Positions 24,775-36,069 of a stretch of 64,000 nt of DNA are shown here, piece by piece. The notes under the pieces are model-generated. The model had not been told where the DNA came from. It saw only the letters and a list, made by a program, of their open reading frames with translations, and ran no database searches. Source of the DNA: an uncultured SAR116 cluster alpha proteobacterium (GTDB taxonomy: Bacteria; Pseudomonadota; Alphaproteobacteria; Puniceispirillales; Marisalimonadaceae); NCBI GenBank assembly GCA_902595145.1, contig CACJOU010000006.1, positions 18,090-82,089 on the forward strand. The letters run 5' to 3'. The stretch's first letter is position 1, and every line of letters starts with the position of its first letter. Position numbers and translations under genes: made by a program.

Positions 24775-25527
24775 ATGTCACTACTTGAAATTAAAAATGC
24801 TAAATTAAAACTTGATGATAAAGATATTCTAAAAGGTTTGTCTTTATCAGTTAATAGTGGTGAGGTTCACGCTATTATGGGACCTAATGGCTCAGGTAAA
24901 AGTACTTTATCATACATGTTAGCTGGAAGAGATGGTTATGAATTAGAAAGTGGAGAAGTTTTTTTAGAGGAACAGTCTTTGTTGGACATGGAGGCTGACG
25001 AAAGAGCAAGGTCAGGTTTGTTTTTAGCCTTTCAATATCCTGTTGAATTACCAGGAGTAGGTGGGATGAGTTTTTTAAGAGAAGCTGTTAATTCTAGAAG
25101 AAAATATCTAGGGGAGGATGAACTAGATCATTTAGCATTCGTTAAAGAAGCTAGAAAAGTTGCTTCAAAAATGTTTGTTAAAGATGAGATGTTAAAGAGG
25201 GCTGTAAATGTTGGTTTTTCTGGTGGAGAAAAAAAACGTTTTGAAATTTTACAAATGGCAATGCTTAAGCCAAAAGTTTCAATTTTAGACGAAACTGATT
25301 CAGGTTTAGATGTTGATGCGTTAAAAATAGTTTCGGATGGAGTAAATGCGCAAAGAAATGACGAAAATGCTATTGTTGTAATAACGCATTATCAAAGACT
25401 CTTAGATTATATTGTTCCAGATTTTGTTCATATTTTATCTGATGGTAACATTATAAAATCTGGAGGTCCTGAACTAGCATTGGAAGTTGAAAAAAATGGT
25501 TATGCAGGTTTGATTAATGCTGCATAA
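24775..25527 (+). CDS. sufC: Fe-S cluster assembly ATPase SufC
   Basis: The ABC-type ATPase of the SufBCD complex. The 250-residue protein has Walker A GPNGSGKST, the signature FSGGEKKR, and Walker B-like VSILDETDSGLDVDAL with the SufC-specific DETDSGLD. The start at 24775 (MSLLEIKN) fits the family; a longer frame reading overlaps sufB without a ribosome site. Its 3' end overlaps sufD by 11 bases. Confidence 0.97.
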   Translation: MSLLEIKNAKLKLDDKDILKGLSLSVNSGEVHAIMGPNGSGKSTLSYMLAGRDGYELESGEVFLEEQSLLDMEADERARSGLFLAFQYPVELPGVGGMSFLREAVNSRRKYLGEDELDHLAFVKEARKVASKMFVKDEMLKRAVNVGFSGGEKKRFEILQMAMLKPKVSILDETDSGLDVDALKIVSDGVNAQRNDENAIVVITHYQRLLDYIVPDFVHILSDGNIIKSGGPELALEVEKNGYAGLINAA

Positions 25528-26776
25528 TGTTAAAGATAACTATATCATTTCAGTAAAAAATCACGTTAGTCAATTTGAAGAAAAAAGTTTTAGAAAATTA
25601 GCATCGAATGATTTTAAAAGTTGGCCAAGCCCTCGAGAAGAAACTTGGAGATTAAGTAGATTAGGTGTTTTATCTAGGAAAGAGATAACCCCAATAACAC
25701 CTAATTTCAAAAAACAAATATCCTCTGCATCAAAATTCAAAGGTTCTAAAATAATAAGATTTGTAGATGGTGCTCTTCGAGAAGATTTATCATCAAAATT
25801 ACCATCAGGTTCAACTTTGAAAATTTTAGGGGAAGAGGACTCCCTTAGATGCTTTCATAAGTTTAAAGATAGTAACTTGAGAGATCATCCCTCTACAAAT
25901 GTTTCATTTTCATGCACCCCTTCAATAGTAAAATTAACAATTGAAAAAGATGTAAAGATAAGAGATCTTTTTGAAATAATTTATGAAGGTGGTGATGACG
26001 ACACATCTGTTCATCCTGCTTTATATATAGAGTTAAAAGACAACAGTAGCATAACAATAATTGAACGATTCAACCATTTAAGTTCTCTCATTATGCCTTT
26101 ACAATTAGTTGAACTAAAAAAAAATGCGTCAATTAATTCATTGAAAATTTTTAATGATAATCAACAATCTTACAATTTGTCAGTTAATTGTACTTTTTTA
26201 TCAGAAAAATCTAATTATAACTCTTTTTCGCTAATTAAAGGCGGGTTGTTTACACGCTCAGAAACTCATGCTTATTTAAAAGGAGAAAATTGTAATTTAA
26301 ATCTTAATGGTGTATATCTATCTGCTAAAAATCAGCACCATGACTTAACAACAGCCATCTATCATGACGTACCCAACTGTACTTCAAAACAAATTGTTAG
26401 AGGTGTATTAGGGGGTAAATCTACAGGCGTTTTTCAAGGTAAAGTTAGGGTGGCTCCAGATGCACAGAAAACTGATGGACAACAAATGAGCAGGGCTATT
26501 TTACTATCAGAAGATGCAATCGCAAATGCAAAACCTGAGCTTGAAATTTATGCAGATGATGTAATTTGTGCACATGGTGCAACAGTTGGAGAGATAGAAG
26601 ATGATCAACTATTTTATCTTAAAAGTAGAGGAATTTCAGAAAAAAAAGCGAAACAAATACTTATAACTGCTTTTCTTAAAGATATCATTAATGACTCAGT
26701 TGAGGAATCTATACAAAATTATGTTTTTGAAGAAGCTGAGCTAGGTTTATCAGAAATTATTAGTAAAGAAATATAA
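25517..26776 (+). CDS. sufD: Fe-S cluster assembly protein SufD
   Basis: Partner of SufB and SufC in the scaffold complex. The 419-residue protein has an N-terminal helical region with WPSPREETWRLSRL near residue 35. The beta-helix follows, with AYLKGENCNLNLNGVYL, RGVLGGKSTGVFQGKVRV, DAQKTDGQQMSRAILLS and the C-terminal CAHGATVGEIEDDQLFYL. The ATG at 25517 lies inside the end of sufC, indicating translational coupling. Confidence 0.95.
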   Translation: MLHNVKDNYIISVKNHVSQFEEKSFRKLASNDFKSWPSPREETWRLSRLGVLSRKEITPITPNFKKQISSASKFKGSKIIRFVDGALREDLSSKLPSGSTLKILGEEDSLRCFHKFKDSNLRDHPSTNVSFSCTPSIVKLTIEKDVKIRDLFEIIYEGGDDDTSVHPALYIELKDNSSITIIERFNHLSSLIMPLQLVELKKNASINSLKIFNDNQQSYNLSVNCTFLSEKSNYNSFSLIKGGLFTRSETHAYLKGENCNLNLNGVYLSAKNQHHDLTTAIYHDVPNCTSKQIVRGVLGGKSTGVFQGKVRVAPDAQKTDGQQMSRAILLSEDAIANAKPELEIYADDVICAHGATVGEIEDDQLFYLKSRGISEKKAKQILITAFLKDIINDSVEESIQNYVFEEAELGLSEIISKEI

Positions 26777-26780
26777 TTAA

Positions 26781-28004
26781 ATGAAAGTATATGATACAAA
26801 TTTTATTAAAGATCAATTTCCAGCTCTTCAAAGGAAAGTTTGGGATAAAAAACTAGTTTATCTAGACTCCGCCGCATCTATGCAAAAACCTAAAAGAGTA
26901 TTAGATGCTATAAGCAAAAGCTATTCTTTTAATTATTCTAATGTACACAGAGGTCTTCACAAGTTGTCTGAAGAAGCAACTGCTAAATACGAAGGTTCAA
27001 GAATAAAAGTAGCTAAATTTATAAATTGTTCTGAAAATGAAGTAATTTTTACATCTGGTGCTACTGCAGCATTAAATCTTATAGCATATAGTTGGGGAAT
27101 GAATAATTTATCTGCCGGCGACGAAATAATTATTACTATTGCAGAACATCACGCCAATATAGTCCCATGGCAAATTATTGCAGAACAAAAAAATGTTAAG
27201 ATAAAAGCTGCACATGTCGATCCAAACTCTGAATTTAATCCAGATATAATAAGAGATTTAATCTCAGATAAAACAAAAATTATTGCTTTTCCTCATGTTT
27301 CTAATGTATTAGGAACTACTTTCCCTGTTAAAGAAATCTGCATAATAGCTAAAGAATGTGGAGCAATAAGTGTCGTAGACGGTTGTCAGGGTGTTATCCA
27401 TGAAAAAGTTGATGTAATTGATCTGGGTTGTGATTTTTACTGTTTTTCAGGGCACAAATTATATGGTCCTACTGGTATAGGAATCTTATTTGGAAGGTAT
27501 AACTTGTTAGATAAGATGCCACCATTCTTAGGTGGTGGTGACATGATCGATATTGTAAAAATCCAAAAATCTACATATGCTGATCCTCCCTTAAGATTTG
27601 AAGCTGGAACACCGCCAATTGTTGAAGCAATTGCTTTGGGAGAAGCAATTGATTGGGTTAATGAAATTGGAATTACAGAAATTGGACGTCATGAAAAAAA
27701 TATTATTGACTATGGTACTTCTTTATTAGATTCAATTGATGGTGTATCTGTATTTGGTAAAGCTCCTAATAAAACAGGTGTTGTATCTTTTACAATGGAT
27801 TGTGCTCATCCACATGATATAGCTACAATTATTGACAGAGAAGGGATTGCAGTAAGAGCTGGGCATCATTGTGCACAACCTTTAATGGATGCTTTTAAAT
27901 TAGTTTCAACTACCAGAGCATCGGTGGGGGCCTATTCAACAAAAGAAGATTTTGATGAATTAGCAAATTCACTTACAAAAGTAAAAAAAATATTTGGTGT
28001 TTAG
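26781..28004 (+). CDS. sufS: Cysteine desulfurase SufS
   Basis: A group II cysteine desulfurase that supplies sulfur for cluster assembly. The 407-residue PLP enzyme has VYLDSAASMQKPK near residue 28, NVHRGLH, the PLP-binding lysine in FSGHKLYGPTGIG near residue 227, and RAGHHCAQPLMDAF with the active-site Cys near residue 364. It lies 4 bases after sufD. No sufE gene is visible in the cluster. Confidence 0.96.
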   Translation: MKVYDTNFIKDQFPALQRKVWDKKLVYLDSAASMQKPKRVLDAISKSYSFNYSNVHRGLHKLSEEATAKYEGSRIKVAKFINCSENEVIFTSGATAALNLIAYSWGMNNLSAGDEIIITIAEHHANIVPWQIIAEQKNVKIKAAHVDPNSEFNPDIIRDLISDKTKIIAFPHVSNVLGTTFPVKEICIIAKECGAISVVDGCQGVIHEKVDVIDLGCDFYCFSGHKLYGPTGIGILFGRYNLLDKMPPFLGGGDMIDIVKIQKSTYADPPLRFEAGTPPIVEAIALGEAIDWVNEIGITEIGRHEKNIIDYGTSLLDSIDGVSVFGKAPNKTGVVSFTMDCAHPHDIATIIDREGIAVRAGHHCAQPLMDAFKLVSTTRASVGAYSTKEDFDELANSLTKVKKIFGV

Positions 28005-28005
28005 C

Positions 28006-28422
28006 ATGAATAGTGATGACAAACTTCCATTATCAGCTTTTATGCCTAATCACCCATCCTTAGATCCTCATGCGCCTTTTATTGCAACAGCAGGTAAAAA
28101 AAATAATAGCTCTGCTAGATTTATCGATAAAAGTGAAATAGTAGAAAGTCTTAAAACTATTCATGATCCTGAATTACCAGTAAATATTTATGATTTAGGA
28201 CTTATATATGATATTAGTTTAATTGATAATAACGATTTAAAAATTAAAATGTCTCTTACAGCTCCTGGTTGTCCTGTAGCTGGAGAAATGCCTGGACAAG
28301 TTGCAAATACACTTGCAAAAATACCAAATGTTGGCTTAATTGAGGTAGAGCTTGTTTGGGAACCTACATGGACTAAGGATAGAATGAGTGAAGATGCAAA
28401 GTTGGCACTTGATATTTATTAA
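28006..28422 (+). CDS. sufT: DUF59/MIP18-family SUF assembly protein
   Basis: A 138-residue protein. The DUF59 domain begins near residue 45 (VESLKTIHDPELPVNIYDLGLIYDI) and continues LTAPGCPVAGEMPGQVANTLAKI with the family's conserved Cys, ending VWEPTWTKDRMSEDAKLALDIY. SUF-operon members of this family help Fe-S maturation. The ATG at 28006 begins 1 base after the sufS stop. The symbol follows the family name and is less certain than the function. Confidence 0.85.
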   Translation: MNSDDKLPLSAFMPNHPSLDPHAPFIATAGKKNNSSARFIDKSEIVESLKTIHDPELPVNIYDLGLIYDISLIDNNDLKIKMSLTAPGCPVAGEMPGQVANTLAKIPNVGLIEVELVWEPTWTKDRMSEDAKLALDIY

Positions 28423-28439
28423 TTTTCATGGAGCCTTTA

Positions 28440-28787
28440 ATGAATAATGAAAAAAAACCTCTATTAACTTTAACAGATGCAGCAGCTAATCGAGTTAAAG
28501 ACTTAATGAGTAAAGCTGACTCAGAAGTTATTGGTCTTAGAATTGGGATTAAGACAGCTGGTTGTTCTGGGATGAAATATAACGTGGAATACGCAAAGGA
28601 AATTAAACCGTTCGAAGAGAAAATTATATCAAAAGATATTACTATCTGTATTGATCCTGCTGCAATAATGTTCTTGATAGGATCTGAGATGGATTATAAA
28701 GAGCAAAAATTTAGCTCAGGTTTTGAGTTTAATAATCCAAATGAAATTGCACGCTGTGGATGTGGTGAAAGTTTCACTGTAGCATAA
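28440..28787 (+). CDS. sufA: A-type Fe-S carrier protein
   Basis: A 115-residue HesB/IscA-type carrier that passes clusters from the scaffold to target proteins. The three cluster cysteines are present: AGCSGMKY near residue 44, and CGCGESF near the C-terminus. The start at 28440 (MNNEKKP) has a GGAG six bases upstream; a second ATG four codons earlier has none. It is the last suf gene before the exporter. Confidence 0.92.
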   Translation: MNNEKKPLLTLTDAAANRVKDLMSKADSEVIGLRIGIKTAGCSGMKYNVEYAKEIKPFEEKIISKDITICIDPAAIMFLIGSEMDYKEQKFSSGFEFNNPNEIARCGCGESFTVA

Positions 28788-28813
28788 AAATTCTAAATTT
28801 TTAGGAATAAACT

Positions 28814-30610
28814 ATGAAAAATGCAGAAGCATTTTCTTCAAATGATAAAATTTTAACACCACTTAGAACACTAAATGAATTGTTAAGATTTGTTATTCCA
28901 AAAGGCAATAAAGAAATGCCGATTAGAATAACCTTAGCTTTAATATTTTTGATATTAGCAACACTTGTCAGTGTTTACACACCATTCTTATATGGTAAAG
29001 CAGTTGATTTAGTTTCTGATAAAAACTCTATAAACTTAAGTTTACTTTGGTTTGTCATTGGATCATATGCTTTAGCTAGGTTAGGACAAGTTTTTTTTGA
29101 TGAAGCTAAAGAGTTTGTTTTTGCAAGAGTTGCACAAAGAGCTGTAAGAGGAGCCGCTTTAAAAGCTTTTAAACACATGCATAATTTATCTCTAACTTTT
29201 CACTTAAATAGGCAAACTGGTGGATTAACAAGAGCTATTGATAGAGGCGCAAAAGGTATTGAATTTTTATTAAGATTTACTGTTTTTGAAATTGTTCCAG
29301 TTTTAGTTGAATTAATTACAGTTGGAATAGTTTTATGGGTAACGTTTGGATTTAGATACTCGGCTATAACAATATTAACAGTCTTAATTTACATAGTTTT
29401 CACAATTAAAGTAACTGAATGGAGAATCGCCATCAGAAAAAAAATGAACATAGCTGATGAAAATGCATCTACTAAAGCTGTAGATAGTTTATTGAATTAT
29501 GAGACTGTAAAATACTTTAATGCTGAAATAATGGAGGCAGATAGGTTTAACAAAGCAATGAAAACTTATGAAGATTCTGCTGTAAAAGCCAGGGCATCTC
29601 TATCAATAGTAAATATAGGTCAAGGTGGAATAATAGCATTAGGACTTTTCTTAGTTATGGGTATGGCTGGAGAAGATATAGCAAAAGGGAATATGTCTGT
29701 TGGAGATTTTGTGGTTGTCAATACTTTTTTGTTACAATTATATTTACCATTAAACTTTTTAGGTTTTGTTTATAGAGAAATCAGACAGTCATTATTAGAT
29801 ATGGGTAGAATGTTTGCTCTTGTTGACGAGAAACCTGACATAATTGACCAAGAAAATGCTTATGAATTAATAGTTAAAAAAGGAAAAATTGAATTTATCA
29901 ATGTTAATTTTTCTTTTGGTACTCGCAAAATTTTAAAGAATTTAACGTTCACTATAGAGTCGGGAGAAAAAGTTGCTATTGTTGGGCCAACTGGTGCTGG
30001 TAAATCTACTATATCAAAGCTTTTATTTAGATTTTATGATCCATCTTCAGGTAAAATTTATATTGATGATCAATGTATAGGCGATGTAACTCAAAATTCT
30101 TTAAGATCTAATATAGGAGTGGTTCCTCAAGATACAGTTCTCTTTAATGATACAATTAAATATAATATAGCTTACTCAAAACCTAATTCATCTATGAAAG
30201 AAATTGTAAATGCAGCTAAGTTATCCTCTATAGACAAATTTATCTCAAATCTCGAAGCGGGATATGAAACTTTTGTAGGGGAGAGAGGATTAAAATTATC
30301 AGGCGGTGAAAAACAAAGAGTAGCTATTGCTAGGGCCCTTTTAAAAAATCCTCAGATATTTGTTTTTGATGAAGCAACATCTGCACTAGATACAAAAACT
30401 GAAAAATCAATTGAAAAATCTCTTAAAAAATTATCCAGTAAAAATACCACACTAATTATTGCCCATAGATTGTCAACAATTATTGATGCAGACAAAATTA
30501 TCGTACTAGATAATGGTACAATCATTGAAATAGGTAGTCATCAAGAACTTATAAATAAGAAAGGTTTATATGCTGAAATGTGGATTAGGCAGCAAGAAAA
30601 CATAAATTAA
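28814..30610 (+). CDS. Atm1/HMT1-type ABC exporter
   Basis: A 598-residue half-transporter with six membrane helices (about residues 40-330) and an ATPase domain (Walker A GPTGAGKST near 394, signature LSGGEKQR near 497, Walker B VFDEATSALD). The H-x-L-N-R-Q-T-G-G-L-T-R-A-I-D-R-G segment near residue 130 is typical of the Atm1/ABCB7 group. These export glutathione-linked sulfur or metal compounds tied to Fe-S biogenesis. Its place directly after sufA matches that role. Confidence 0.9.
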   Translation: MKNAEAFSSNDKILTPLRTLNELLRFVIPKGNKEMPIRITLALIFLILATLVSVYTPFLYGKAVDLVSDKNSINLSLLWFVIGSYALARLGQVFFDEAKEFVFARVAQRAVRGAALKAFKHMHNLSLTFHLNRQTGGLTRAIDRGAKGIEFLLRFTVFEIVPVLVELITVGIVLWVTFGFRYSAITILTVLIYIVFTIKVTEWRIAIRKKMNIADENASTKAVDSLLNYETVKYFNAEIMEADRFNKAMKTYEDSAVKARASLSIVNIGQGGIIALGLFLVMGMAGEDIAKGNMSVGDFVVVNTFLLQLYLPLNFLGFVYREIRQSLLDMGRMFALVDEKPDIIDQENAYELIVKKGKIEFINVNFSFGTRKILKNLTFTIESGEKVAIVGPTGAGKSTISKLLFRFYDPSSGKIYIDDQCIGDVTQNSLRSNIGVVPQDTVLFNDTIKYNIAYSKPNSSMKEIVNAAKLSSIDKFISNLEAGYETFVGERGLKLSGGEKQRVAIARALLKNPQIFVFDEATSALDTKTEKSIEKSLKKLSSKNTTLIIAHRLSTIIDADKIIVLDNGTIIEIGSHQELINKKGLYAEMWIRQQENIN

Positions 30611-30612
30611 AA

Positions 30613-31413
30613 TCAGCCAATAGAAAATTGCTCTCTTAGATATTTATCCTCCATACTGTTTGTTTTGTCATACAGAATTCGAAGATTTATATCATTTTTT
30701 TGAGAGATAGAGACTTTTGATATATTTCTTACTTCAAAGGCATCAGCACTTGCACTTACAGGTCTCATTTTAGGATTAATAACATTAAATTCTATTATAG
30801 AATTATTTTTGATCAATGCCCCTCTCCATCTTCTAGGTCTAAAAGGACTTATTGGTGTAAGAGCTAAAATTTCTGATCCAATTGGTAATATAGGACCATG
30901 GGCAGATAGATTATAAGCAGTCGACCCAACCGGTGTTGCAACCATAACTCCGTCACATGTTAATTCATTTAATCTTTCTGTATCATCAATTTTAATTGAA
31001 ATTATAGCACTTTGATGGGTTCTCCTAAAAATAGCTACTTCATTAATTGCAAGTTCGGTATGTTTTTGATTTTTTGTGTCTAAAGCTATCATTTCAAGAG
31101 GATGAACTATAATCTCGTTAGCTTCTTTTAATCTGTCAATTAGGTTTGAATTATTATATTCGTTCATCAAGAACCCTATGTTTCCCCTATTTAATCCAAA
31201 AACTGGGATATCATATAAGATACTTTCACGCATAGCAGCTAACATAGCTCCGTCTCCACCAACGGCTACTATAACCTCAGCCTTAGAAACTTCTTCTTGT
31301 CCATATAAATTAAGTAAATCATTGGAAACTAGTTTAGCTTTTTTATTTTTAGCAATACTAAAGTGAATCTTCAAAATATTTTGCCCTTTTTGTGGTATTT
31401 TTAATAATTTCAA
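30613..31413 (-). CDS. nadK: NAD kinase
   Basis: Phosphorylates NAD to NADP. The 266-residue protein has the GGDGAMLAAM motif near residue 52, FGLNRGNIGFL near residue 74, NEVAIFRR, TCDGVMVATPVGSTAYNLSAHGP near residue 150, and the closing ALTPISPFRPRRWRG-type segment. The N-terminus (MKLLKIPQKGQN) is slightly longer than the family's usual beginning, so the start may lie a few codons later. It converges on the exporter gene with a 2-base gap. Confidence 0.95.
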   Translation of the reverse strand: MKLLKIPQKGQNILKIHFSIAKNKKAKLVSNDLLNLYGQEEVSKAEVIVAVGGDGAMLAAMRESILYDIPVFGLNRGNIGFLMNEYNNSNLIDRLKEANEIIVHPLEMIALDTKNQKHTELAINEVAIFRRTHQSAIISIKIDDTERLNELTCDGVMVATPVGSTAYNLSAHGPILPIGSEILALTPISPFRPRRWRGALIKNNSIIEFNVINPKMRPVSASADAFEVRNISKVSISQKNDINLRILYDKTNSMEDKYLREQFSIG

Positions 31414-31446
31414 GTTAAAACATAACCATATTAAATGGTGATTTAT

Positions 31447-32382
31447 ATGAAAGCAATAGAAACAGCATTAAGTTTAACTCAAGCCTATAAGCTAGGCATT
31501 GAGAGATTTGAAAAAATGCTTGGAAATGAATTTGCTAAAGCAGTAGAATCTATGAAGAATACGTCCACACATATTATTGTTTGTGGGATGGGAAAATCAG
31601 GACTAGTTGGAAGGAAAATATCATCTACACTTGCATCTACAGGAACACCTAGCATTTTTCTTCATCCAGCTGAAGCTATTCACGGAGATCTAGGAAAGGT
31701 TCAAAAAAAATCTGTTGTTCTACTAATATCATATTCAGGAGAAACAGGTGAAATAATAGCTTTAATTCCAGCATTGAAAAGACTTGATGTAAATATAATA
31801 GCTTTAACTGGAGTTAAAAACTCAACTTTAGCTAACAAATCTGACATAGTTTTGGATACTTCAGTTGATAGAGAAGCATGTCCTTTAAATCTAGCACCTA
31901 CAACATCAACTATGATTACTATGGTTTTAGGGGATGCCCTAGCGGTTTCATTAATGGAATTAAAAAACTTTAAGCAAGAAGATTTTGCCTTAACTCATCC
32001 TGGTGGAGCACTTGGTAGAAGATTGTTATCAAGCGTTAAAGATGAAATGAAACAAAATAATTTACCATTTATTGACCAAAACTCTTTAGTTCAAGACGTT
32101 TTAGTTAAAATGACAGAAGGACGTCTTGGTCTTGCTCTGGTCGGTAATAAAGAAGAATTGAAGGGCGTGATTACAGATGGAGATATTAGAAGAGCTTTAA
32201 TTGATAATAAAAACTTTGCTGAATTAAAAGCCAAAGATTTAATGAATACAAATCCATTAATAGCACTTGATAGTGACAATTTGCAAGTTGCAGAAAAAAG
32301 AATGAGAGAAGCAAAAGTACAGTGTTTAATAGTTAAAAATCAAATGAATGAAGTTGTGGGTGTCATTCAGATTTTTGAATAA
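31447..32382 (+). CDS. kdsD: Arabinose-5-phosphate isomerase
   Basis: Converts ribulose-5-phosphate to arabinose-5-phosphate for Kdo in lipopolysaccharide. The 311-residue protein has a SIS domain (GMGKSGLVGRKISSTLASTG near residue 46; SYSGETGEI; CPLNLAPTTSTM; THPGGALGRRL near residue 189). Two CBS domains follow (GVITDGDIRRAL; EVVGVIQIF). The ATG at 31447 has GGTG upstream; the ATG at 31435 does not. Its product serves the LptD pathway encoded at 12178. Confidence 0.93.
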   Translation: MKAIETALSLTQAYKLGIERFEKMLGNEFAKAVESMKNTSTHIIVCGMGKSGLVGRKISSTLASTGTPSIFLHPAEAIHGDLGKVQKKSVVLLISYSGETGEIIALIPALKRLDVNIIALTGVKNSTLANKSDIVLDTSVDREACPLNLAPTTSTMITMVLGDALAVSLMELKNFKQEDFALTHPGGALGRRLLSSVKDEMKQNNLPFIDQNSLVQDVLVKMTEGRLGLALVGNKEELKGVITDGDIRRALIDNKNFAELKAKDLMNTNPLIALDSDNLQVAEKRMREAKVQCLIVKNQMNEVVGVIQIFE

Positions 32383-32398
32383 AAGCATGGTATTAACA

Positions 32399-34560
<2,162 letters not shown>

Positions 34561-34589
34561 CCTAAATAATAATAATTATTATTTATAAT

Positions 34590-35714
34590 ATGTACAAATT
34601 TGATGAAAAAAAAATAATCCAAGATTTAGCCAAAGAGTTTAATTTTGATGTTTGTAAGATTACAGATACTAATTTACCAATAAATACTGATGTAAGGCTG
34701 AAAGAATTTATTAAGTTAGGCTTTCATGGAGAAATGAACTGGCTTGCAGATAGTTACGAAAGACGAAAATCACCGTTAAATTTGTGGGAAGAGGCAAAAT
34801 CTGCAATTATACTTGGTTTAAATTATGGGCCTAAGGATAATCCTTTAAAAAAAATAAATAAAAAGAATTTAGGAAACATATCTGTTTATGCTCAGGGAAA
34901 AGATTATCACAAAATAATTAAAGGAAGACTTAAGTTATTTTCAAGTAAATTAATTTCTAAATTATCAAAAGCAAAAAAAACGAAAATCAAAGTTTTTGTT
35001 GACACAGCTCCTTTAATGGAAAAACCTCTAGCGGAAAAGTCTGGTTTAGGATGGCAAGGCAAGCATACAAATTTAGTTTCGAGAGATTTTGGATCATGGC
35101 TATTTTTAGGGATTATTCTTGTAAATCATTCTTTTGAATATGACTCACAAGAAAAAAATTATTGTGGTTCTTGTACGAAATGTCTTGATATTTGCCCAAC
35201 AGATGCATTTTATGAAGAAAATAAGTTAGACGCTTCAAAGTGTATTTCATATTTAACCATTGAGCACAGAAATGCTATTCCAAAAAAATTTAGAACAGCA
35301 ATTGGAAATAGAATATTTGGGTGTGATGATTGTTTAGCAATTTGCCCTTGGAATAAATATGCAAAAATTACAAGAGAAATTCATTTTAACGAAAATAAAT
35401 ATAATTTTAATTTAAATCAATTATTGAATTTATCTGATCAAGAATTTAGAAAAAAATTTACTGGGTCACCAATAAAAAGGATAGGTAGGGATAGGTTCAT
35501 AAGGAATTGTTGTATTGCGGCAGGTAATAGTAAAAATAAAGAATTAATCCCCACATTAGTGAATTTAATAATAAAAGATCAATCTTTTTTGGTAAGAGGT
35601 GCAGCTATATGGGCACTTCAACAATTAGATAATAAAAACAACCTTAAAAATATAAAAAAAAGACATTTAAGTTTTGAAAAAAACAAAGATGTGTTAGCTG
35701 AATGGTACGTCTAA
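34590..35714 (+). CDS. queG: Epoxyqueuosine reductase
   Basis: The last step to queuosine, a cobalamin- and Fe-S-dependent reduction. The 374-residue protein has FVDTAPLMEKPLAEKSGLGW near residue 134, two 4Fe-4S motifs (YCGSCTKCLDICPTDAF near 188 and GCDDCLAICPWNKYA near 245) and C-terminal HEAT-like repeats (IPTLVNLIIKDQSFLVRGAA). It completes the queA-tgt-queG operon. Confidence 0.96.
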   Translation: MYKFDEKKIIQDLAKEFNFDVCKITDTNLPINTDVRLKEFIKLGFHGEMNWLADSYERRKSPLNLWEEAKSAIILGLNYGPKDNPLKKINKKNLGNISVYAQGKDYHKIIKGRLKLFSSKLISKLSKAKKTKIKVFVDTAPLMEKPLAEKSGLGWQGKHTNLVSRDFGSWLFLGIILVNHSFEYDSQEKNYCGSCTKCLDICPTDAFYEENKLDASKCISYLTIEHRNAIPKKFRTAIGNRIFGCDDCLAICPWNKYAKITREIHFNENKYNFNLNQLLNLSDQEFRKKFTGSPIKRIGRDRFIRNCCIAAGNSKNKELIPTLVNLIIKDQSFLVRGAAIWALQQLDNKNNLKNIKKRHLSFEKNKDVLAEWYV

Positions 35715-35719
35715 CTTAA

Positions 35720-36058
35720 TTAAAGTGCGTTATTTGCAGTTTCACCTGTTCTTATTCTAGTCGCACTATGAAGGTCTAAGACAAATATTTTACCATCTCC
35801 AATTTGTCCTGTGCAAGCACTTTGAAGTAGAGCTTCATGAACAGCATCTTCCATATCATCATTAACAGCTATTTCGATTTTAAGCTTCGGAACAAATGAC
35901 ACACTATATTCTGCTCCTCTATAAATTTCAGTTTGCCCTCTTTGTCTTCCAAATCCACGAACCTCTGATGCAGTCAATCCTTCAACTCCTATCTCAGTTA
36001 AGGCATTCCTGACATCATCAAGTTTAAAAGGTTTTATAATCGCAATAAAGTATTTCAT
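35720..36058 (-). CDS. glnK: Nitrogen regulatory PII protein (GlnK type)
   Basis: A 112-residue PII trimer subunit that senses 2-oxoglutarate and ATP and blocks the ammonium channel. It has the T-loop GRQRGQTEIYRGAEY with uridylylation site Tyr51, and the two PII signatures (IYRGAEYSVSFVPK and [14 protein letters not shown]). It is transcribed 11 bases downstream of amtB, which supports the GlnK assignment. The order amtB-glnK is the reverse of the common glnK-amtB. Confidence 0.92.
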   Translation of the reverse strand: MKYFIAIIKPFKLDDVRNALTEIGVEGLTASEVRGFGRQRGQTEIYRGAEYSVSFVPKLKIEIAVNDDMEDAVHEALLQSACTGQIGDGKIFVLDLHSATRIRTGETANNAL

Positions 36059-36069
36059 GATGAAATCTC

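Noticed and set aside
34561..34589. Palindromic AAATAATAATAATTATTATT stretch as a terminator between tgt and queG
   Set aside because: The stem would be A-T only and no T-tract follows. The short spacing to queG argues for co-transcription.
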